NCBI GenBank assembly: GCA_016927155.1
Contig: JAFGNE010000055.1
Coordinates: 1 to 27,388, forward strand
Origin: Candidatus Peregrinibacteria bacterium
Lineage (GTDB): Bacteria > Patescibacteriota > Gracilibacteria > UM-FILTER-43-11
Length of the DNA stretch: 27,388 nt
Reading direction: 5' to 3'
Position numbers and translations under genes: made by a program. The notes below the pieces were generated by a model. It was not told the DNA's origin, made no database searches, and saw nothing but the letters and a program-made list of their open reading frames with translations. Positions 21,730-27,388 of the stretch are shown piece after piece (the first letter of the stretch is position 1; every line of letters begins with the position of its first letter).

Positions 21730-22965
21730 TTATTGGGCTTTTTCGCGCAGGTAGCCGAGAGCCGCTTTCATTTGGGTGTCGTTGTCTTTTTCGATGTCTC
21801 CCACCGTACGTTCCACGACCCGGTCGGGGGTGATACCGACTTCGGTAATGTTGTGTCCGTCCGGCGTGAACCATTTTGCAATGGTGATCCTCAGGCTGGA
21901 GCCGCCCAGCAGATTTTCCACTTCCTGCACGGTGCCTTTGCCGAAACTCGGCTCGCCTATGATCATGCCGCGTTTGTTATCCTGGATGGCGCCTGCCACA
22001 ATTTCCGAAGCCGAGGCACTGCCTTTGTTGATGAGCACGACAAGCGGGATATTCGTCATCCGGGCGCTGCCATTCACGGAAATCGTTTCGTCTTCTTCCG
22101 GATTCCTTTTTTTGATGGTGACGACTTTGCCTTTTTCCATGAATTCCGAAGCGATATCCACCGCGCCTTCCAGATAACCGCCGCCATTATACCTAAGGTC
22201 CAGTACCACGCCTTTAGGCCGCATGGCCTGAAGGGCCGTCACCGCCTTGCTGAATTCTTCCTTTGTCTTGTCGCCGAATTGGTTGATTTCGATGACCGCG
22301 ATGCCATCATCCATTTTAAAATCCACGCTTTCAATTTTAATCGTTTTGCGCGTGATTTTCATCACGATCGGTTCGTTATGGCCTTTGCGCAGAACGGAAA
22401 GGGTTACGGGCGTTCCTTTCGGACCGCGAATTTTTATTACGGCTTCTTCCAGCCCCATGTTTTCCGTGGTTTCATCATTCACCTTGTAAATCACGTCTTC
22501 CGGCATGAGCCCCGCGCGTTTGGCTGGTGAATCCCTGATAGGGGAAATAACGGTGATCAGGCCGTTTTTCAGCGTCAGTTCCGCGCCTATGCCTTCCAAG
22601 GTGCCTTGCATGCTATCCTGAAACTCCTTGTTTTCTTTGGGCGTCATGAAAGAGGTGTAAGGATCATTCAGGGCGTTTACCATCCCGTGTATGGCGCCGT
22701 AAATCATGTTTTGGGCATCCAGCTGATGCGGTTCCACATATTTTCGGCCCAGCAGGTCCCACGTATCCCAAAAAAGATTCATATCCACCATTTCCGATTT
22801 GCTTTCAGTCCCAAGAACCGTGTTGCCGCCGCCCGTTTCCGCAGAACGGCCGGCATGGTTGACTCCCACGTTCCATCCGAGGACGAAAGAAAAGAATACC
22901 AGAACGACCAGGCCGAGATATTTCGGCATATTGGATTCCTTTTGAGAGTGAGGAGGTTTAAACAT
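21730..22965 (-). CDS. ctpA: Carboxyl-terminal processing protease (S41 family)
   Basis: Periplasmic or extracytoplasmic serine protease. From ATG 22965 it has 411 residues. A hydrophobic segment lies at about 15-32, a PDZ domain at about 118-205 and the protease core after it. The catalytic pair is Ser318 in NKGSASASEI and Lys343 in GEPSFGKGTVQ. An internal ATG at 22929 (MPKYLGLVV) is a better start, since AAGGA stands seven bases before it, one of the few Shine-Dalgarno-like sites in the window. It abuts DUF192 with no bases between. Confidence 0.95.
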   Translation of the reverse strand: MFKPPHSQKESNMPKYLGLVVLVFFSFVLGWNVGVNHAGRSAETGGGNTVLGTESKSEMVDMNLFWDTWDLLGRKYVEPHQLDAQNMIYGAIHGMVNALNDPYTSFMTPKENKEFQDSMQGTLEGIGAELTLKNGLITVISPIRDSPAKRAGLMPEDVIYKVNDETTENMGLEEAVIKIRGPKGTPVTLSVLRKGHNEPIVMKITRKTIKIESVDFKMDDGIAVIEINQFGDKTKEEFSKAVTALQAMRPKGVVLDLRYNGGGYLEGAVDIASEFMEKGKVVTIKKRNPEEDETISVNGSARMTNIPLVVLINKGSASASEIVAGAIQDNKRGMIIGEPSFGKGTVQEVENLLGGSSLRITIAKWFTPDGHNITEVGITPDRVVERTVGDIEKDNDTQMKAALGYLREKAQ

Positions 22966-22970
22966 GTGTC

Positions 22971-23756
22971 TCAGTTAATTTCGAAGCGTACCGGCTTGAT
23001 GGATTTCGCTAACAGGCGGCTTGTAACTTCTATCACGACAGCATTGAAAACGCAAGGGCCTTCGGCAACATCCAGGCGGAAAGGGATTTGTTTCAAAAAA
23101 CTTTCGAGCACAGGCTCTTTCACCGCGCCGATGACGGAATCCGTCGGCCCTGTCATGCCGATATCGGTGATGAAGGCCATGCCTTTTCCTGTCACTTCCG
23201 CGTCTGCCGTGGGCACATGGGTGTGGGTGCCAAGAAGCGCCGTTATCCGCCCGTCCAGGTAATGTTTAAGCGCCGCTTTTTCACTGGTGGCCTCGGCATG
23301 GAAGTCCACCAAAATCACGTCCGGCTTTTCCTTTTCAAAGCGGCCAAGGATTTCATCCATCTTGCGGAACGGGCAATCATAGGCTTTATCCATAAATACC
23401 CGCCCCATCAGGTTGATGATAAGGATTTTTTTGTTTTTTAACTTCAAAAGCCTTTGCCCATGGCCGAGGTTACTGGGCGGGTAATTGGCCGGACGGAGGA
23501 TAACCGTGTTGTCTTTCTGCATTTCCGGAAACACCTCGGGATGGCGCCAGATATGGTTTCCCGTTGTAAAAATATCCACGCCCGCCTCACGCATTTCCTT
23601 CAGCGTCGTCAGAGTGATGCCCGAACCGTGCGCCAGGTTTTCGCCATTGGCGATGACCAAATTGAACTTATGCTTTTTTTTAAGTTTTGAAATAGCCTCT
23701 TTGGCCGCTTTCCTTCCGGGCCGGCCGACGATATCGCCGATAACTAATATCTTCAT
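22971..23756 (-). CDS. ymdB: YmdB-type metallophosphoesterase (2',3'-cyclic nucleotide phosphodiesterase)
   Basis: Members cleave cyclic nucleotides and affect biofilm and motility in Bacillus. From ATG 23756 (MKILVIGDIVGRPG) it has 261 residues, the family size; a further 12 residues upstream from ATG 23792 are not family-like. The dinuclear metal site is seen in GDIVGRPGR, ANGENLAHG, TGNHIWRHPE, DFHAEATSEK, GTHTHVPTADA and TDIGMTGPTDSVIG. It is followed by ctpA, with ctpA starting 5 or 41 bases on. Confidence 0.95.
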   Translation of the reverse strand: MKILVIGDIVGRPGRKAAKEAISKLKKKHKFNLVIANGENLAHGSGITLTTLKEMREAGVDIFTTGNHIWRHPEVFPEMQKDNTVILRPANYPPSNLGHGQRLLKLKNKKILIINLMGRVFMDKAYDCPFRKMDEILGRFEKEKPDVILVDFHAEATSEKAALKHYLDGRITALLGTHTHVPTADAEVTGKGMAFITDIGMTGPTDSVIGAVKEPVLESFLKQIPFRLDVAEGPCVFNAVVIEVTSRLLAKSIKPVRFEIN

Positions 23757-23816
23757 AATCTTGTTTCGTGGTTTGTGTTTCGTGGGGTGCATTTTGGATT
23801 TACACGAATCACGTTG
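23757..23816 (-). repeat. CACGAA-word cluster in the dnaJ-ymdB spacer
   Basis: The 60-base spacer has CACGAA three times on the minus or plus strand (TTCGTG at 23764, 23780 and the reverse at 23803). The same word occurs around 11780 ahead of adk. It may be a fragment of a dispersed repeat. Confidence 0.4.
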
Positions 23817-24941
23817 TTATTGGAACCAACTTTTTATTTGCGGTTTTATGTTGTTAAGCCCGGCTTCTTTGGCCAATTGCTCATACATTTCTTTTTCCTT
23901 GCGCGAGAGGCGCCTGGGCACGTCCACCAGAATCGTGATGATGTGGTCGCCTTTTTCGTCAGAATTCACCTTGGGCACGCCGTAACCCTTCAGCCTGAAC
24001 GCCCTGCCGCTTTCCGTGCCGGCGGGGATGACGAGTTTGACATTGCCGTGTACGGTTTTCACTTCAATCTCGTCGCCAAGCACCGCCTGGATCAGGTGGA
24101 TTTTTTGGGTAGTATGGATATCATTTTTTACCCTTTCGAATTCCTTGCTGGCGCCCACGCTCACATGGATGAAAAGGTCACCGTACTCGCCGCCGTTTAG
24201 CCCCGCTTCGCCTTTACCGTTCAATCGGATAACGGCTTCATGCTCAATGCCGGCGGGGATTTTGACTTTGAGCATCGAAGATTTGGCCACACGCCCTTCC
24301 CCTTTGCAGGCCTTACACTTCTTTTCAGGTATCCTGCCGGATCCTTCGCAGGCGGAACAGGTGGCGGACGTCTGGATTTGCCCGAACGGGGTGCGTTGCA
24401 GGCGCACTTGCTGGCCTGTGCCGTTACACTGTTCACAAGTCACGATTTTAGTGCCCGGTTCCGCGCCGTTGCCTTTGCACCTGTCACAGGTTTCATAACG
24501 GGTAAGCTCGATTTCTTTTGTGGCTCCAAATATCGCCTCTTCGAAGCTGACACGGACGACCATTTCCAAGTCATTTCCTTTCGCCGGTCCGGATTTTTTT
24601 CTGCCCCTTTTTCCTCCGCCTCCAAAAAACGCGTCAAACACATCGCCCAAGCCGCCGCCGAAGTCGAAATTCACATTTTCAAACCCTCTGAAATCGAATC
24701 CGCCAAACCCCGCGCCGCCAAAATTAGGCCCGGCGCCCCCCACTTTGCCGAACTGGTCGTACTGGACGCGTTTTTGCTTGTCCCCCAGCACTTCATAAGC
24801 CTCCGTCGCCTCTTTGAACTTTTTTTCATCGCCGCCGCCTTTGTTGTCCGGATGGTACTTTAAAGCCAGCTTGCGGTAAGCCTTTTTTATTTCTTCTTCC
24901 GATGCGGTTTTTTCTACGCCAAGGGCTTTGTAGTAGTCCAT
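23817..24941 (-). CDS. dnaJ: Chaperone DnaJ (Hsp40)
   Basis: Co-chaperone that loads substrates on DnaK. It has 374 residues with the full type I layout: J domain about 1-68 with HPD at 30-32, a Gly/Phe-rich region about 77-112, four CxxCxGxG zinc motifs (CDRCKGNG, CEQCNGTG, CSACEGSG, CKACKGEG) at about 150-220, then the two-part substrate-binding domain. It has its own promoter 12 bases upstream, giving a very short leader. No grpE or dnaK is in the window. Confidence 0.98.
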   Translation of the reverse strand: MDYYKALGVEKTASEEEIKKAYRKLALKYHPDNKGGGDEKKFKEATEAYEVLGDKQKRVQYDQFGKVGGAGPNFGGAGFGGFDFRGFENVNFDFGGGLGDVFDAFFGGGGKRGRKKSGPAKGNDLEMVVRVSFEEAIFGATKEIELTRYETCDRCKGNGAEPGTKIVTCEQCNGTGQQVRLQRTPFGQIQTSATCSACEGSGRIPEKKCKACKGEGRVAKSSMLKVKIPAGIEHEAVIRLNGKGEAGLNGGEYGDLFIHVSVGASKEFERVKNDIHTTQKIHLIQAVLGDEIEVKTVHGNVKLVIPAGTESGRAFRLKGYGVPKVNSDEKGDHIITILVDVPRRLSRKEKEMYEQLAKEAGLNNIKPQIKSWFQ

Positions 24942-24952
24942 AATGCCTGGTT

Positions 24953-24981
24953 ATTCTAGTGAAAAATAGATGAAAAGTAAA
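24953..24981 (-). promoter_or_regulatory. Sigma70-type promoter giving a near-leaderless dnaJ transcript
   Basis: Reading the minus strand, TTTACT (24981-24976), a 17-base spacer, then TAGAAT (24958-24953). The dnaJ ATG begins 11 bases after the -10 box, so transcription would start only a few bases before it. Only -10/-35 sequence and spacing support it; no heat-shock (CIRCE-type) element was seen. Confidence 0.6.
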
Positions 24982-25004
24982 TGCGCTGGCCATGGCGATA
25001 TCCC

Positions 25005-25019
25005 AAAAAGGCACTTTTT
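25005..25019. terminator. Weak A/T hairpin upstream of dnaJ
   Basis: AAAAAG (25005-25010) pairs with CTTTTT (25014-25019) around GCA. On the minus strand it could help end the sod transcript before the dnaJ promoter. The stem has one G-C pair and is weak. Confidence 0.25.
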
Positions 25020-25075
25020 AAATCATTTTGTTTTTTGTACGTTTTTTGGTAAAAATCCGAAACGAATCAAAAATG

Positions 25076-25107
25076 ACCCCAAACGACATAATCAAAAAAA
25101 AAGGGGT
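25076..25107 (-). terminator. Possible terminator after the superoxide dismutase gene
   Basis: On the minus strand ACCCC (25107-25103) can pair with GGGGT (25080-25076) around a 22-base loop holding nine T, followed by CATTTTT. It is only a few bases past the gene's stop codon. The large loop makes it weak. Confidence 0.3.
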
Positions 25108-25109
25108 AG

Positions 25110-25694
25110 CTAGTACGTTTTGAATCGGCCGCTTGCCACCTTCCAGTCCACATTTTTCAGGAAAGCTTCCAGGTAGTCGGGTTTTTTGGTACCGTAGTCA
25201 ATCATATAAGCGTGTTCCCAGCAGTCGAGCGCGAGGATAACGTCCTGATGCACCGGCAGGCCGATGTGGTGTTCAAAAAGAATGTAGTTGTGCAATTTTC
25301 CGTCCACGCGGCTTTTGGTGGTCAAAACCCAGCCGGGGGTGGAGGCGGCACAGGCTTTGAGGTCTTTCAAATAATCGTCGAACGACCCAAAGGAGGCCGT
25401 GATGGCTTCCTCCAATTCCTTCGACCTTTCGCCAGGAGCGGGAGAGAGGTTCTCAAAGTAATATTTGTGCAGGTAAGCGCCGTTGAAGGCCACGGCTTCG
25501 CGCCTTTTAAGCTCCGAATATTCGCCAAAGGAATAATTGGCCAGCGCCCTATCGGCCGTTGCCAGTTTTTCTTCAATTTCATTCAGTTTTTTCACGTAGC
25601 CGGCGTACAGGCCAAGGTGGGCTTCGATCTGCTTGTCGCTTAGCCCCGACAGTTTACCGATAAGAGTGTTAAAATCTTTTTGCTGGTGGGCCAT
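25110..25694 (-). CDS. sod: Superoxide dismutase, Fe/Mn family
   Basis: Converts superoxide to O2 and H2O2. It has 194 residues, normal, and no signal peptide, so cytosolic. The four metal ligands are seen in EAHLGLYAGYV (His26-type), AYLHKYYFENL (His), and LDCWEHAYMIDYG (Asp and His). The HH normally after the first ligand (in KHHQTYV-type motifs) is YA here. The residue that aligns with the metal-tuning Gln of MnSOD appears to be His (in FEHHIG), as in some Fe and cambialistic enzymes; which metal is used is unknown. It follows the oxidoreductase pair by 19 bases. Confidence 0.95.
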   Translation of the reverse strand: MAHQQKDFNTLIGKLSGLSDKQIEAHLGLYAGYVKKLNEIEEKLATADRALANYSFGEYSELKRREAVAFNGAYLHKYYFENLSPAPGERSKELEEAITASFGSFDDYLKDLKACAASTPGWVLTTKSRVDGKLHNYILFEHHIGLPVHQDVILALDCWEHAYMIDYGTKKPDYLEAFLKNVDWKVASGRFKTY

Positions 25695-25703
25695 GGTGTT
25701 TAT

Positions 25704-25717
25704 AGGCTAAAGGCTAT
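25704..25717 (-). repeat. 7-bp tandem duplication over the oxidoreductase stop codon
   Basis: On the plus strand AGGCTAA (25704-25710) is followed by AGGCTAT (25711-25717). The second copy contains the complement of the beta-subunit TAG stop. It is the same kind of period-7 spacer repeat seen in the ribosomal operon. Confidence 0.5.
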
Positions 25718-26631
25718 TTCATTTCTTCTAAAAGGGCGGAAATGTCGTGGTGGCCTACTTCTTCCGTGAGGGCGGTTTTTACGTCTTTGCGGTTGGGCAG
25801 GCGTTCCAGGAAGTTCGGCTGGTCTTTTTTATACAGCACGCCCATCATGATTTCCTTATCCAGGTCTTCCACGGCTTTCATGGCCTGCCACCAGTCGGTG
25901 GGGTTGTAAGACGGCAGTTTTTCAACGTCCCGGACGCGGTCCCAAAACCAGGCGGGAGAGGTGGCCTTGTTGTAAGTGGGGCAAACCTGCATGATTTCCA
26001 CGAACGCGAAGCCTTTGTGGTTCAGGGCGGCGCGCAGGATTTTGGTCATGTGGTGCAGGTCACCGGAGAACGTGCGCGCCACGAAGCTGGGATGGAGCGT
26101 CATCACGAATTGGCAGGCCACCATGGGATCCAGTATTACGCCGTCCGGTGAGCCGTTCATGGGCAATCCCTTGCGTGTGGCGGCGGAAGCCTGGCCAGTG
26201 GTGAGGCCATAGTTTTCGTTGTTGTGCAGGATGAAGAGCATGGGGTAATCGCTCCGCACCGCGTGCACCAGGTGGCCCACCCCCTCGCTCAGTATGCCGC
26301 CGTCGCCCCCGTGGGCGATAACTTTAAGTTTAGGGTTGGCCAGCGCCGCGCCCGCCGCTAAGCTAATAACCCGGCCGTGCAGGCCGTGCAGGGTGTTACC
26401 GTTGATTTTATCCGAACCGTTGCCGTGGCAGCCGATGTCAAATACCATCACCGTTTCATGGGGTTTGATGTTTTCCAGCGTCAGGGCCCGTTCCAGCGCT
26501 TTCTGGATCCCATAATTCCCACATCCACTGCACCAGGTAGCGGGCTGGGGCGACTCGTACGCCATATACTCCGTCGATTTTTCGGCGAGCAGGGGCAATT
26601 CCTCCGGCATTTTGAACGGGCAATTGTTCAT
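25714..26631 (-). CDS. 2-oxoacid:ferredoxin oxidoreductase, beta subunit
   Basis: Thiamine-diphosphate subunit that decarboxylates a 2-oxoacid (pyruvate or 2-oxoglutarate) and passes electrons to ferredoxin. It has 305 residues. The TPP motif is GGDGG at about 108-112 ending in NEN at 138-140. Cys34, Cys37, Cys68 and Cys217 have almost the same spacing as the four cluster cysteines of the Sulfolobus-type two-subunit enzyme, so a [4Fe-4S] cluster is likely. Substrate is not decided. It follows the alpha gene by 2 bases. Confidence 0.93.
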   Translation of the reverse strand: MNNCPFKMPEELPLLAEKSTEYMAYESPQPATWCSGCGNYGIQKALERALTLENIKPHETVMVFDIGCHGNGSDKINGNTLHGLHGRVISLAAGAALANPKLKVIAHGGDGGILSEGVGHLVHAVRSDYPMLFILHNNENYGLTTGQASAATRKGLPMNGSPDGVILDPMVACQFVMTLHPSFVARTFSGDLHHMTKILRAALNHKGFAFVEIMQVCPTYNKATSPAWFWDRVRDVEKLPSYNPTDWWQAMKAVEDLDKEIMMGVLYKKDQPNFLERLPNRKDVKTALTEEVGHHDISALLEEMK

Positions 26632-26633
26632 GT

Positions 26634-27388
26634 TTATTTGTTCTCGTTAATAAAGACAACCACTTCATCCACAAAGAACGGACGGCCGTCCCATTTGAGG
26701 AAGCGTTTTTTAAAAGTGAGGCCGGTTTCCTTTTTAATGAGTTCTCCCAGTTGGCCCTGGTAGTTGCCTTCCATCAGGCACACGTTCTTGTTTTCCTTGA
26801 AAAACTTTTCCAGGGTTTCTGTTTTAAGCGGCCAGAGGTAATCGAAGTGCAGGTAATTCACTTTCACACCTTGCGCTTCCGCCTCTTCTATCGCGTCCAG
26901 GACGGCGCCTTTACTGCTTCCCCATCCCACAAAAGAGATGTCGGCGTTTTTGGGTGTGCCGTAAACCGTGGGTTCCGGAAGAGAGGCCTTTAGGGGTTCC
27001 ATTTTTTTCATCCGTTTGGCGATCATCACCTTCACTTTTTCGCCGTCTTCGGTGAGCACGCCGCTTTCCCAGTGCTCGTCGCCGTTGGCATCGTAATATA
27101 CTTCGCTGCTTCCGGGGATCCAGCGTTTGGAAACCCCGTTTTCAGTGATCCTGTACCGGTCTTCCGGTTTCAGGGCGGCCAGTTCCTTTTTATCCGTAGT
27201 AAGCCCGCGCTTGATGGGGATGGCTTTATGTTTGAACGGGTCCACCATCGTCTGGGTTTCGCAGATGGTTTTTTCGGAAAGCACCACGATGGGGATCTGG
27301 AATTCCTCCGCCAGGTTCATGGCATGCTGGATGAGTTCGTACGCGGATTTCGGGTCGCTGACCGCGATGACCGCCCGCGGGAATTCCC
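26634..27388 (-). CDS. 2-oxoacid:ferredoxin oxidoreductase, alpha subunit (5' partial)
   Basis: The frame stays open to the window end, so the N-terminal part is outside. The first visible residues include EFPRAVIAVSDPKSAYEL, then MNLAEEFQIPIVVLSEKTICETQTMV, the pyrimidine-binding-domain region. After about residue 140 comes FVGWGSSKGAVLDAIEEAEAQG and the CoA/transketolase C-terminal-like domain ending NVCLMEGNYQGQLGELIKKETGL. It is upstream of the beta gene with 2 bases between, the standard order. A fused gamma domain may lie in the unseen part. Confidence 0.9.
   Translation of the reverse strand, partial: EFPRAVIAVSDPKSAYELIQHAMNLAEEFQIPIVVLSEKTICETQTMVDPFKHKAIPIKRGLTTDKKELAALKPEDRYRITENGVSKRWIPGSSEVYYDANGDEHWESGVLTEDGEKVKVMIAKRMKKMEPLKASLPEPTVYGTPKNADISFVGWGSSKGAVLDAIEEAEAQGVKVNYLHFDYLWPLKTETLEKFFKENKNVCLMEGNYQGQLGELIKKETGLTFKKRFLKWDGRPFFVDEVVVFINENK

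Noticed and set aside
21733..22530. 265-codon plus-strand frame opposite ctpA
   Set aside because: The translation is a shadow of the protease gene, rich in His, Phe and Arg, with no family features.
24240..24863. 207-codon plus-strand frame opposite dnaJ
   Set aside because: Antisense shadow of the dnaJ coding sequence; the real gene has all expected motifs.
1..27388. UGA recoding to Gly, as in some CPR relatives
   Set aside because: dgt, nrdR, ymdB and the PEGA-like gene end in TGA at sensible places, and no in-frame TGA interrupts a conserved gene.
1..27388. CRISPR array, tRNA, rRNA, prophage or IS element
   Set aside because: I saw no regularly spaced long repeats, no tRNA-like cloverleaf in the gaps and no transposase or integrase genes.

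Overview
This window looks like the chromosome of a bacterium that uses the standard genetic code: several reading frames end in TGA (dgt, nrdR, ymdB and the PEGA-like protein), so UGA=Gly recoding is excluded. It carries a nearly complete S10-spc-alpha ribosomal protein supercluster. The gene for L30 (rpmD) is missing from its usual place between rpsE and rplO. That gap, together with divergent short ribosomal protein genes and almost no Shine-Dalgarno sequences, fits a Candidate Phyla Radiation (Patescibacteria) lineage. This is inference; no 16S rRNA gene is present to settle it.

Layout. 1-780 is the 3' part of tuf (EF-Tu), followed by rpsJ. A rho-independent terminator after rpsJ and a 330-base gap full of palindromes separate it from the rest. 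A good sigma70-type promoter (1463-1490) then starts rplC-rplD-rplW-rplB-rpsS-rplV-rpsC-rplP-rpmC-rpsQ-rplN-rplX-rplE-rpsN-rpsH-rplF-rplR-rpsE-rplO-secY-adk-map. After a 121-base AT-rich gap with a possible promoter come infA-rpmJ-rpsM-rpsK-rpsD-rpoA-rplQ-rplM-rpsI (to 17657). Together these supply ribosome subunits, initiation, nascent-chain processing (Map), secretion (SecY), energy charge (Adk) and transcription (RpoA).

From 17667 the content becomes mixed. A minus-strand trio (19633 to 17667) encodes a membrane lipid/polyprenol kinase-like protein, a YraN nuclease-fold protein and an unrecognised anchored PEGA/beta-propeller-like protein. Divergent from it is a tightly coupled plus-strand trio: dGTPase, NrdR and a membrane-anchored DUF192 protein. 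Then on the minus strand come ctpA (S41 protease), ymdB (phosphodiesterase), dnaJ, a superoxide dismutase and a two-subunit 2-oxoacid:ferredoxin oxidoreductase whose alpha gene runs off the window end.

No CRISPR array, phage, IS transposase, tRNA or rRNA was seen, and I found no clear new multi-gene system. The observations most worth checking are non-coding. They are consistently SD-less, pyrimidine-rich start contexts; gene spacers built of 7-8 bp tandem repeats that begin at stop codons; a palindrome cluster flanked by 11-bp direct repeats between rpsJ and rplC; two competing RNA folds between adk and map; and a nearly leaderless dnaJ promoter.
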